Source: Dichetophora obliterata (Eukaryota > Arthropoda > Insecta > Diptera > Sciomyzidae). From it: 64,000 nucleotides of DNA. Each line of letters begins with the position of its first letter. The stretch's first letter is position 1. This document shows positions 21,381-31,890 of the stretch, in pieces. A program made the position numbers and the translations under genes. Location of the stretch: contig OY986437.1 in assembly GCA_963920525.1 (NCBI GenBank), positions 112,646,715 through 112,710,714 on the forward strand. Direction: 5' to 3'. The notes beneath the pieces were generated by a model that worked only from the letters and a program-made list of their open reading frames with translations, ran no database searches and was not told where the DNA came from.

Positions 21381-21392
21381 GGCGACGAGGAT
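21380..21392 (+). other. Primer-binding site, tRNA-Ser(GCU)-like (E3)
   Basis: TGGCGACGAGGAT is complementary to the 3' end of a tRNA-Ser with acceptor GACGAGG, a different serine isoacceptor from that of E2. Confidence 0.55.
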
Positions 21393-21884
21393 TCACAGCG
21401 AATTTGTGAGAGTTATTTAGTCTAATTTGACTTAATTTAAACCAAAGTCTAGGAAAGTAAAATTGTCGAAATAAAATAATAATAACAAAATACATATGTG
21501 TTGCATTAAATAACTTAAATACAAAATATTGAATACAGTTTCGTGTATGTAATACGATGTGTGTGTTCATCACAAATTATTTTAAAAAAATTTAAAAACA
21601 TGCTAACTACCACAACATCAACAACAACCTGATCAGCGGTTACGAGTTCTGATATTGAGAAAAATCAAGCGTTATTAGAATTATACAAGCAACAACAGAT
21701 AATTTTGCATTTCAACAAGAAAAAAAGAGGATTATTAAGTAGCAAAATATATTTTATATATTATACCTGTAAGTTCTTTATCTTATCAGAAACAGTTTTA
21801 AGAAAAAGAAAATAACAGATAAAAAAAAATTTTAATTAAAAAATAATAACATAAGCATTATTATATCTATATTTATATTTTAAA
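21393..21884 (+). other. Leader of E3
   Basis: AT-rich untranslated leader between the primer site and gag. No ORF or structure recognised. Confidence 0.5.
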
Positions 21885-22745
21885 ATGGATCAAGAATTAA
21901 GAAATAATTTCAATTTAATAATAAATTGCATAACAGCAATTCAGAATTTTGATGGTACTGATTCAAATCAATTGCCTGATTTTTTATCCCAAATAGAAGC
22001 AATCTTACCAAGCATAGAAGTATTTGATAATAATAACAAACAGATTCTCTTCGGCTATCTTAAAAACAAATGCACTGGTCGTACCATACATAAGTATGGC
22101 AGCGTCAATAACTGGAATTCACTTAAAACCATTTTAATAAAACATTTTGGAGAAAAAGCCACATCAAATGAATTGTTGGATAAACTAAAAACGTGTAGAC
22201 TAAACGGGACAATAGAAAACTACTATTTTAAGATTAGTAAAATAATTAACAGATTAAACAATAGAATTTTAACACATTCCGATGACACATTTAGTACGAC
22301 TGAAGTTAACAGGATAGCGTTGAACGTATTTAAGGAACATTTGCCAGAACCGACGAAGACCATGATTTTTGGTAGAGATCCATCAACGCTAGACGACGCC
22401 TATAAGGTAATTTTAGAGGCTCGCCATCAGAAATATACCCTATTCGGACTAATTAGAAATATTGAAGGTAACACACAGACTAGAACAAATTTTAGTGATA
22501 ATTTTAGATTCAATAAAAATCGAAATAATTATAATAACCAAAATTATAATAGGAATTTTTACGAAAATCAAGGTAATCAAAATATGATACAAAATAGAAA
22601 TAATAGTAATAACTTTTATACTCGTAACAGAGATAACATGACTCAAAATAACAGATATAACCAAGCTTTTGCAAACATTCCAAACGACAGAAATAGAAAT
22701 AATAATTTATATGGTCGTTCAAGGAAAACACTCATTCCAATTTGA
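21885..22745 (+). pseudogene. gag: Gag of errantivirus E3 (open but 3' end replaced)
   Basis: 286 codons from ATG. The capsid region runs LPDFLSQIEAILPSI through NNWNSLKTILIKHFGEK and ENYYFKISKIINRLN, typical of 17.6/297-type Gag. The tail is Asn/Arg-rich (repeated NNRNN, YNNQNYNRN), an RNA-binding substitute for zinc knuckles. The frame is intact, but it runs into foreign sequence near its end and the gag-pol junction and protease are missing. Confidence 0.8.
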
Positions 22746-23560
22746 AGAGGGCAATCGAGTTTTCATGGGGTGATCTTCCAAGTCCAACATAAGAAGCATG
22801 TTGGTTTTCAAAACTCCAAACGAAACATAAAATAGTTGGGATGAGGACGATTTGAAACCGATTTCATGCTTGATTCATCAACATGCTGATGTATCAATTG
22901 AAATAACTTAGATGCGGTGTAACCGCTATAATTTTCGTGTTGAAAAGTGAATTTTTTATTGTTTATTTTTACATTTTCTTTATAATCTTAAAATATTTGA
23001 AAAAATGAATTAATTGAGTTTTTGTTGATTTTTAGTTAATGACAAATGAGTTTTTTATTGTGTATTTTTATTTGTTGATTAATAAATAACAACATTTTGA
23101 ATAATTATGGGGAAAATGAAGAAACAAAATGGATTTTTGTTTAGTTATTTCAGACGCGTTGCACCCGTCATAATTGCGTGTTGCACCCGACATGGCTTAA
23201 AGAGCAAATTTCTTATTATTGGATTATATTTCTCTACGATGTTTGATTTGATAATCATCGTCTGATATCTCATCTTTCACAATAAAAAAGAATAATACAA
23301 TAAAAGTTTAAAAATTAACAGAGTTTTTTGTTTTTGTGGTATGATCTTATGAAAGTGGGCCAATTTGGTTGCACCCGTCATGCACTTTAAAGCTCTTTCG
23401 TGGCTATTTGATTGTTTCATATAAATTCTTGTAAATAGATAACAATAGTATATAAAAAAATGTTACCCCTTCTAGAAATAACTTAATTGAAAATGTGTTT
23501 CTTTCTATTAGTAAAAGACGTTTAAAGCGTCTAAATGTTGCACCCGTCAGAATAGAATCG
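22746..23560. other. Foreign block of about 0.8 kb with four TTGCACCCGTCA boxes
   Basis: Replaces the gag end and protease of E3. No coding potential. TTGCACCCG(T/A)CA occurs at 23,159, 23,181, 23,369 and 23,538, all in the same orientation. It could be a non-autonomous DNA element or a remnant with regulatory sites. No terminal inverted repeat or target duplication was found at the approximate edges. Confidence 0.5.
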
Positions 23561-23564
23561 CCCA

Positions 23565-25587
23565 TAAGGAAGAAGTTAATAAACAAATAGATGAAATGTT
23601 AGCACAGAATATTATTAGGGAATCAAATAGTCCATATAATAGCCCTATTTGGATAGTTCCAAAAAAATTGGACGCTTCCAATAAACAAAAATGGCGTATT
23701 GTTATTGATTATAGAAAATTAAACAGTATAACAATCGAAGATCTGTTTCCAATGCCAAATATAGACGATATATTTGACAAATTGGGTAGATGCCAATATT
23801 TCACCACTTTGGATTTGGTGAAAGGCTACCACCAAATTGAAATGCATCCCGATGACATTCATAAAACAGCTTTCTCAACAACTAATGGTCATTACGAGTT
23901 TCTTCGTATGCCATTCGGTTTACAAAATGCGCCAGCCACATTTCAGAGACTGATGAATAATGTTTTAAAGCAGCATTTGAATAAAATTTGTATAGTTTAT
24001 TTAGATGATATTCTGGTTTTTTCTACTAGTTTAGAAGAACACTTAGAGTCTTTAAATAAAGTATTAAACTGTTTAAACAATGCCAATCTCAAAATTTAGT
24101 TAGAAAAATGTACTTTTCTGGCCAAAGAAACAGAATTTGTAGGTCATGTCATAACGACAGAAGGGATAAAAACTAATCCGAAAAAAGTAGAGGCGATCAA
24201 CAAAATACGTCTACCCAAGACTCAAAAAGAAATAAAATCTTTCCTTGGGATAACTAGTTTTTATAGACGGTTCATTAAAGATTACTCCAAAATTGCGTAT
24301 CATCTGGTAAAATATTTAAAGAAAAACGCTAAAATTAATTCGAAGGATCAAGACTACATTGACTCCTTTGAGAAATTGAAGAAATTGATTAAAGCGGACC
24401 CTATACTTGTTCACCCCGATTTTACTAAAACGTTTACACTTATTACGGATGCAAGTAATTTTGCATTAGGAGCAGTCCTTATGCAAGGTAATAAGACAAT
24501 ATGTTATGCTAGCCGTTCATTAAATGGTCACGAAAAGAACTATAGTACCATAGAGAAAGAACTGTTAGCTATAGTCTGGGCAACGAAGTATTTCCGCCCA
24601 TATCTTTTCGGCCGTAAGTTTATAATAAAAACAGACCATCGCCCACTTGTATGGTTAAATAATTTAAAAGAGCCCAATTCCAAGTTACAACGTTGGAAAA
24701 TCAAGCTAAACGAATTTGATTTTAATATAGAATACATTAAAGGTAAAGAAAATGTTATAGCGGACGGACTGAGTAGAATTGTTTACGAAGAATCAAGAAT
24801 CGAAGATGTGTCAATAAATCTAAATGAATTATTCGAAGAGGATATTGAGACTGTGCACAGTGCAGAAACTGACAGTACTCATTTTATTCCAGTTACGGGA
24901 AAAACCTATTAACCTCTTTAGAAATCAGTTGATACTTGAGGATTCACCCATTGAGTCATGTCGTACAAGGATATTGTTTAAAAAAAAAATAAGGTGTACT
25001 TTGAAGTTAAACCCACAAAGTAATATTTTAAAATTAATGCGAGAAAAGATACCAGAGAAAGAAATGATAGCAGTATTTTGCTCTAGTGATAAGCTTTATT
25101 TTAAGTTTCAAAATTTCTATATAAAATATTTTGCAAACAACAGAAATCTCAAAGTTCTGAAATCTAACCAAATATTAGAAGACATAACTGACAGAGAAAA
25201 ATTATTTAAAATTATAGAAAAAGAACATTTAAAAAACAATCATAGGGGGATAAATGAAATCTTCGCAGAAATAAAAACGCACTACTCTTTTCCGAGTATT
25301 CAAAAAGAAATTCAAAAGTATATAAATAATTGCGAAACGTGTAATTTGGCGAAATTCGACAGAAGCCCAATTAAACACAACCTTAATGTCACAGAAACTC
25401 CGACAAAACATAATGATATGATTCATTTCGATATTTGGTTTCCAAAAAGAAATATTATGTATCTTACAAGTTTAGACAAACTTACGAAATACGCAACCGC
25501 ACATCTTTTAAAGGATAGAACTTGGATCTCAATAATAGAAGGAATAAAAGCTAGAATACAATACTTAGGGAAACCATGATAAAAGGA
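23565..25587 (+). pseudogene. pol: Pol of errantivirus E3 (RT, RNase H, integrase part)
   Basis: RT is nearly complete: [39 protein letters not shown] and [10 protein letters not shown]. One stop (TAG at 24,097) is followed by GITSFYRRFIKDYS, RNase H (LITDASNFALGAVL, TDHRPLVW, ADGLSRI), a stop at 24,910 and, after a frame shift, the integrase finger (H-x-H region, CETCNLAK) and core start with the first Asp (MIHFDIW). It is cut at 25,587 by LTR copy D before the second catalytic Asp. It is the best preserved errantivirus RT here. Confidence 0.85.
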
Positions 25588-26049
25588 TGTGGCGGAACCT
25601 TCAGTGACGCTATCCCTCACTCTGGAGCTCTTCAAGCTACTCAGCGACACTCTGTCGCTATTTAATAAATATAAACCACACATAGTTGCCCACACTATGA
25701 CTAACTTTGCTTGGCTTATCACACAAGTGGTAAGCCAATATTTCAGCAGGCATTCGATCTGTTTATTTTAGTTCAAACGTGTTGACTTTCTCGCCCTCTG
25801 ACGCTTTGTCATAAACGACAAACCGTCAAGCATAGCGATAATCTTTATGTCGCTGAGTAACGGCTCACTGTGGCGGTCATATTACCGTTCTAACTTTGTT
25901 GTACGCTTAGCGACCGTTGTCTGCCTGTTGGACTAGCTACCCAACACGCAGGCCATCGAGTCGCCAGCAAATAGCCGGTATGCGCAACGTCAGCGTTTTC
26001 TTATCGCTCCGTCAGTCGCGTCATTAGCGCTGATGACGAGTCGGACGTT

Positions 26050-26057
26050 TATAAAGG
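26050..26057 (+). promoter_or_regulatory. TATA box of LTR copy D
   Basis: TATAAAGG lies 61 nt before the micropeptide ATG, so a transcript starting about 30 nt downstream would have this ORF as its first ORF. Confidence 0.5.
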
Positions 26058-26110
26058 CCAGCGTCATTTACCGCTGGCGTTTAGTAATATTTTTATATTA
26101 AATTGAAGCA

Positions 26111-26248
26111 ATGAATAACATGGCAGCAATAGTAGTGATTTCTATGTGTGTGTTTGCGACGCTGTGCATAGCGTTGCAGCGCATTTTTAATGCGCTATGG
26201 TGGCATGGGGTATGGTCCATGCTGGCATGGAATAAGTATTCACATTAA
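26111..26248 (+). CDS. LTR-encoded micropeptide, copy D (45 codons)
   Basis: Complete ORF from ATG to TAA. A short N-terminus, one hydrophobic segment (about residues 5-21, AAIVVISMCVFATLCIA) and a conserved core IFNALWWHG...WSML follow. The same protein pattern occurs in the solo LTR (28,321) and in LTR copy A (14,655). Against the solo copy, the core differs mainly at third codon positions. Predicted single-pass membrane micropeptide. I know of no named homologue. It lies in the presumed R region of the LTR, just after a TATA box. Confidence 0.6.
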   Translation: MNNMAAIVVISMCVFATLCIALQRIFNALWWHGVWSMLAWNKYSH

Positions 26249-26290
26249 TTTTGTACTCGCTCGGTCTCGGCGGCATTACTGCGGCATATA

Positions 26291-26683
26291 AGTTAAGGTA
26301 ACAAATATTTAAACTAAGGAAATATGCTGACACTATGTCTACGAGTGCACGCGCATTCGATGCATTCGATGCATTCGTCACACCGTGAGAATGCCAACGT
26401 TATCTACTCCAATAACCACTACAATAAAACACAACAACAACAGAGTCCACGCGCATCCGCTAAATTCGTCAAACCGTGAGAACGCCAACGTCAGCTACTT
26501 CAACAAACACTACAATCAACAGCAACAGCAACAACAACAGCAACAGCGGCAGCGCAGGTTTAGGTGTAATAATAAAGCTATAGAAAATGTTAAGTTAGTT
26601 TTAAGTTCAATATCAAATAATAAAGTCGCTCATAGCGAAGAAAAAATATTTTTTTATTAACTTAAACTCGCAATAAATTAACT
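26291..26683 (+). repeat. 5' LTR of E4 (393 bp)
   Basis: AGTTAAGG...AATTAACT. Contains a doubled GCATTCGAT unit and a CAACAG microsatellite that is 18 bp longer than in the 3' LTR. An AATAATAAAG-type signal lies at about 26,567. Confidence 0.93.
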
Positions 26684-26692
26684 GGCGCCCAA
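26683..26692 (+). other. Primer-binding site, tRNA-Lys type (E4)
   Basis: TGGCGCCCAA directly at the LTR end matches the complement of the fly tRNA-Lys 3' end, the primer used by gypsy. The match ends after 10 nt. Confidence 0.65.
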
Positions 26693-27745
26693 GCAGGGAC
26701 CGGTAAGCCGCGAGTGAAAAATAAAGTAATTGCCTTCGAAAAATAAATCCGGAGAAATCGAACTCATCAAAGAGCCGCGAGTCGCCTCGATGTAGTTATC
26801 GGAAAATACCGCGTTAAAAAGAAACAAAAAAAAAATAATATTAATCCTTGTGTGTTTAACCGGCCCAAAAAATCCAAGGAACGAGGCCCCCAAGTAGTCT
26901 AACTGACAAAAGGTCGATAACATAAAGTGTCAGCCGCCTTGGTAGAACATTAGCAGAAGAAAAATCATCAAACATATCAACAATTAGCCGCAACAAAAAT
27001 ATTTATATGACAAGGGCAACAATAACCAGAAGAGCAGCTATATATCATAACATAAACAACGAGTAAGGGGAACACAAACAACAATAAATTAACTAATATG
27101 GTATATTTTATAATAACTCTGTAAGTTAATTTAAGTCTTAAAAGACGAAAATTTTTCATAAAAGCAAATTATTAAAAAATTTTTTAAATTAAAATTAATT
27201 TCTTCCTTCAAAAAAGTTATTTATTGGTACAAATTAAGTGAAAATGAAATTGAAAGGAAAATTTAAAAGTAAAGAGTGAAATTAAAAGAAATCTTAAATA
27301 AATTTAGAAAGAATTAAATTTGAATTAAAGAGCTATTTAAAATTAAAGAGTTATCAAGTGAAAATTGAATTTATAAGAAATCCTTAAGGAATTTAGAAAA
27401 AGTAAAATTTAAGAGCTATTTCAATAAAAGAGTTATTAAGTGAAAACTTAATTTTAAAAAAAAAAATCTTTAAGAACTTTAAAAAATAATTAATTTTAAA
27501 CAAAAGAAATTGTTCTAATTTTTAAAGAAACTAAAGCGTTAATATCCGATAACATTTATTTAAAAATTATCCAACTTTTGTGATTAAATAAAAGTGAAAT
27601 TATTTGAATCTACCGGAACACTGATCTGAAAATTATCCAAGGAATTAAAGCAAAGATTATAAATTAAGTTTAGGTGAAACATTAAGTGCAAATATATTAA
27701 ACTGCATTTTCCTATCCATTAACAAAACTAATGCATTAACAAAAC
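26693..27745 (+). other. Leader of E4
   Basis: One kilobase of AT-rich untranslated sequence. From about 27,220 to 27,480 units such as AAATTTAAGAGCTATTTAAA...GTGAAAATTGAAT recur in degenerate form. No gene seen. Confidence 0.5.
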
Positions 27746-27911
27746 ATGTCGACTCCAGAAGAACAGTTAAGCGAGAAACTAGCTAAGCTTAGGGTCACTA
27801 ACAATCCTACTCCTCATGATCTCAATCAACACCCATCTAGTGCACACCCTGATCCCCAACCTATCATTCTAAACGAGAATTTAACGAGACAGATTACGCA
27901 ATTAATTACAT

Positions 27912-28609
27912 TGTGGCGGTACCCTTTGTACCGTCATCCCCTACGTACGCGGGTTCACATTAGTTCACAAATTCCTGGTAATCGTGTTTCGGCTCCGCTA
28001 GATTTTGGCGACACCTTGTCGCAATACAGCACCCTTGCTGATAACGTAATTGGGTTAGCTCAGTTTGGTTCGTCACTCAAGTGATGACCCAAGCGAATAA
28101 TTTAAATAAATGACGCACAAGTAAGTGTCATTTATTTTGCGCTGTAGTTTGTGTGTTGGAGTAGCTAACCAACACACAGACGAATAGACAGCCAGTACGA
28201 TGACTGGATTAATTGCACCAACCATCCCCACTCCGTTGTACGCCCGTCTTATTGTTAGCGCTGATAATAAGACGGGCCAATAAAAAGAATGATCGCTTCC
28301 ATTGGCAGAAAAGTATAACCATGGACGTGAATAAATTCGTGTTGTTGGTGCTGACTATGTGCGCCGCGGCTACCGTGTATTGTGCGCTGCAATACATTTT
28401 TAATGCTTTATGGTGGCATGGACTATGGTCCATGTTACCATAAAGAGAATTTTACTAAACCAGTCGTTATTGTGAACCCGCGGCCGTTACACGCACGCAA
28501 TCGGTTAAGACATTGATTTGTCTCAAGTAAAAACTGTAAATAGTATAAATAAAGGACTAAACTAAGTAACTCTTGTGTTTTGCTATATTTAATCTGGATA
28601 ATACCCACA
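27912..28609 (+). repeat. Solo LTR of the CsRn1-like family (698 bp)
   Basis: Starts TGTGGCGG, ends ACCCACA and is flanked by the 4-bp duplication ACAT (27,908-27,911; 28,610-28,613). These boundaries place the micropeptide ORF inside the LTR itself. The conserved palindrome lies at 28,154-28,174. An AATAAAGG signal lies at about 28,546, downstream of the ORF. This copy defines the family LTR: promoter and ORF first, polyadenylation signal after. Confidence 0.9.
28321..28443 (+). CDS. LTR-encoded micropeptide, solo-LTR copy (40 codons)
   Basis: Complete ORF with ATG in a good context (ACCATGG) and stop TAA. It has a hydrophobic segment (FVLLVLTMCAAATVYCAL, about residues 6-23) and then IFNALWWHGLWSML. 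Reading could extend upstream in frame to 28,213, but the three copies share only the part from this ATG, so I chose it. Likely a small single-pass membrane protein with a cytosolic or luminal Trp-rich tail. Role unknown. Possibilities include an accessory protein, a translation-controlling upstream ORF or a membrane-associated regulator. Confidence 0.6.
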   Translation: MDVNKFVLLVLTMCAAATVYCALQYIFNALWWHGLWSMLP

Positions 28610-29899
28610 ACATCAACTATCCAAAATCTTAGTAGCCCGTTTTTGGAACACGATGACACCGACTATACGGTACCATTTAATTCAATTAACTTGAACGAAC
28701 TTGATAGAATACGAGATATAGTAAAGTGTCTACGCGAATTTTCTGGACAACCAGGAGAATTCAACTCCTGGGGCAAAACAGTCGATAGAATCTTTACCGC
28801 TTACGAGAATGTAAAAGGAAAACCGAGGTACTATGCTATCTTGCACACTGTTAGGCATAAGATCATAGGCGAGGCAGACACAGCCTTAGAATCGTACAGA
28901 ACACCTCTAGACTGGCCTTAAATCAAAAAGTGCTTAATGATGCACTATTCAGATAAACGTGATATAGGCACGCTCGAACACGAAATGGTTACACTAAGAC
29001 AAAACAACAAGACAATAACTGAATTTTACCAGCTAGTATACCAAAACCTTTCTTTAATATTATACAAGATCGCATGCTTAGAGTTAAGCGAAGAATCGCT
29101 TCACACTATGACTAATGCATATCGGGACAAGGCATTAGATACGTTCATTAGGGGACTCAACGGCGAGCTCCCTAAGCTCTTAAGTGTTCGTGAACCAACA
29201 ACACTGCCGCAAGCTCTGCAACTGTGCCAAAAACTAGACAACATGGCATACAGAATAAACTCCATGCAGAGGGCGAATACCACTAAGAAACCCAATATTC
29301 CGTTACCACTATTTAGACTAAATCATCAAAACCATCTCCCCATGCCAGCGTTTAGAAATAGATTTTTCCCAGAACTAACGCACATGCCCCAATTCAGATA
29401 TAATAATAATCCATATAGATTCCAGAACAATAATAACAATTTTTCACGTAATAACTAATTTGGGTTTCAACCAAAGCCACCATTTGATCATTCCGGATTC
29501 AATAACCGACCATACTTCCCACCGAAACCACCCGTACCTATGGAAATTGATCATTCAATAAACTCTAGACAGGTTAATTACCAAAATCGACCCCAGAATA
29601 AGTATAATAGACCTCAGAATAATTTTAACAGGACTCAGAACTCCTTTAATCAACATCAAACCCCAATACAAAAACGACCACTTCCTCATTATTCCCAACA
29701 AAGCCACCAACCCAACAAAATTCAACGAACATTCTTTACACACACTGAAGGAGCGGAAGATCCTTACTATGATCCCGAAGGATTTTATTCCGAAGAATGT
29801 TATGAAGAAAATTTTGAACCAAACCATCAACCAGAAGTAGATCAAGAAGACACGAAACAAACCGACGACGTTCATTTTTTAGACTAAAGGACTCTTCGC

Positions 29900-30090
29900 T
29901 ACCGTATTACGAGTTCACAGCGAAGAACGGACGCAGATACAAATTTCTACTTGACACGGGTTCGAATAAAAATTATATTCAACCAAATCTTATTAGAACA
30001 CCCAAAAAAAATATAAAGCCATTTTTCGCAAATTCTATAGCAGGAAAGGTCAAAATTTCATATCATGCCTACGTTGATATATTCCATGAA
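29900..30090 (+). pseudogene. pro: Protease of E4
   Basis: FLLDTGSNKNYI holds an intact D-T-G active site, in frame with the downstream pol ORF, and IGNDTLKEL (about 30,148) is the second conserved block. The gag frame is different, as expected for a gag-pol frameshift. Confidence 0.7.
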
Positions 30091-30093
30091 CAA

Positions 30094-31890
30094 ATGGAAA
30101 AAATAAAATTCTTTCTACTACCAGGACTCGAAACTTTTAACGGTATCATTGGTAATGATACCCTTAAGGAGCTCAACGGAGTTATCCATACAGATAAAAA
30201 TTACTTTATCCTAAAAAACAAACTAAAATATCCTTTAAAGCAATTTAAAACTGACTCAGTCAACAACCTTGAAATTAGAACTTCTCACCTCTCACGGCAA
30301 CAAAAACAAGTATTGCAAACTCTGCTTAAATCCTTTCCAACGCTTTTCTCCGACCCCGACAAAAAACTCACTTACACCACAACTGTTAAAGGCGAAATAC
30401 GCACTACAACAGAAACACCGGTATACTCTAGATCTTACCCTTATCCCATGGCACTCAAGGACGAAGTGGAAAAACAAGTCCAAGAGATGCTCGAACAAAA
30501 CATTATAAGACCATCAAAGTCTCCGTATAACTCTCCAGTATGGATTGTTACAAAAAAAGATGATGCCTCCGGCGAGAAAAAGTACCGGATGGTAATAGAC
30601 TATAGGAAATTAAACTTAGTAACCGACGCAGACAAGTATCCAGTCCCCGAAGTAAACGAAGTTTTATACAATCTTGGTAAAAATGCATATTACACTGTAA
30701 TCGATCTTAAGAGTGGCTTCCACCAAATATCTTTTAAGGAATCTGATAGAGAAAAGACAGCGTTCTCTATCAATAACGGAAAATTCGAGTTCAACAGACT
30801 CCCATTCGGCCTGAAAAATTCCCCTTCCATTTTCCAACGCGCTCTTGACGACGTTTTAAGGGAACATATCGGCGTAAGATGCTATCGATATGAGATGATG
30901 ACGATATCATCATATTCGGGAAAAATGAAGATGAACATTTCAGGAATCTTCAAGCGGTCTTCGAAACTTTAGAAAATGCAAACTTTAAATTCCAACTTGA
31001 CAAATGCGAGTTTCTGAAAAAGGAAGTCGAATTTTTAGGTTTCATAGTTTCACAGAATGGTCTCAAGACCAACCCCAAAAAGGTACAGGCTATCGTAGAA
31101 CTCCCGCAACCAAAAACACTTAAATACTTAAGGTCATTCTTAGGGATGACTGGCTACTACCGCAGATTCATTAAAGGATATGCCGATCTAGTAAAACCAC
31201 TCACATCCATCTTACGAGGAGAAAATGGACGCTTGTCCAAAAATATATCGAAAACAAAACCCATCAATATGAACAGTCAAGCAATAGACGCATGGAATAA
31301 AGCCAAAAGTTGTTTAATCTCAAAAGAGGTAATGCTTTCGTATCCTGATTTTCAGAAAGGTTTCGAACTAACAACAGACGCCTCTAATCAAGCTTTGGGA
31401 GCAGTGCTCTCACAAGATTCAAAACCGATTACATTTTTATCCAGGACATTGAGTAAGACAGAGGAATCGTATGCTACAAACGAGAAGGAGATGCTCGCCA
31501 TCATATGGGCGCTGACAACTCTCCGCAGTTTCCTTTACGGATCTAGAAAAGTCAAAATTTACACCGACCACCAGCCGTTGACATACGCACTCAGTACAAA
31601 AAATGCCAACTCCAAAATGAAACGCTGGAAGGCTATATTGGAGGAATATAATAATGAGTTACAATACAAACCAGGTACAACAAACGTTGTAGCAGACTCG
31701 TTATCTCGTCCTCCACCCACACAGGTTTTTACCCTTACGGCTACCGAACACAGCGATGAAAATTCATCTCATAACCTAATTCCCTCAGTCTATACACCTA
31801 TCAATGCTTTTAAAAATCAAATATTTCTAAAAATAGAGGAAATACCAAGATACCAGTTTAAGATAATTTTCCCGGATATCACCGGCATAT
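30094..31890 (+). pseudogene. pol: RT and RNase H of E4, frame broken at the active site
   Basis: RT reads cleanly through [35 protein letters not shown] and PFGLKNSPSIFQRAL to about 30,880. There the frame changes exactly where Y-x-D-D should be (bases about 30,885-30,905 read Asp-rich in another frame). RT continues in the other frame (GMTGYYRRFIKGYA), followed by an intact RNase H (LTTDASNQALGAVLS, YTDHQPLTYAL, VADSLSRPPP). One or two indels at the catalytic site make RT inactive. Confidence 0.85.

Larger units (their letters stand above)
25588..26286 (+). repeat. CsRn1-like LTR, copy D (left part; interrupted by E4)
   Basis: Starts TGTGGCGGAACC inside the E3 integrase. It has the palindrome TGTTGG-N2-TAGCTA-N-CCAACA at 25,926, a TATAAAGG box at 26,050 and the micropeptide ORF at 26,111. 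It is interrupted at 26,291 by errantivirus E4, whose TATA target copy ends it. Sequence after E4 (from 35,047, with AATAAAG-like signals at about 35,088) resembles the R-U5 end of the solo LTR, but its last base could not be set. Confidence 0.7.
27746..29887 (+). pseudogene. gag: Gag of E4, split by a solo LTR
   Basis: Starts at ATG 27,746 and is interrupted after 55 codons by the solo LTR (27,912-28,609 plus ACAT). It resumes with the capsid ([50 protein letters not shown]) and a basic Asn/Gln/Pro-rich tail to 29,885. Two further stops (28,919 and 29,456) break it. The capsid clearly resembles that of E2. Confidence 0.8.

Noticed and set aside
22449..22731. Two minus-strand hydrophobic frames rich in Ile/Tyr
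   Set aside because: Complement of the Asn-rich gag tail of E3 (AAT repeats read backwards).
23159..23549. CRISPR-like array from the repeated TTGCACCCGTCA
   Set aside because: Spacing is irregular (22, 188 and 169 bp), the repeat is only 12 bp, and the genome is eukaryotic.
28213..28320. Upstream in-frame extension of the LTR micropeptide
   Set aside because: The other two LTR copies share only the part from the later ATG, and this extension shows no similarity.
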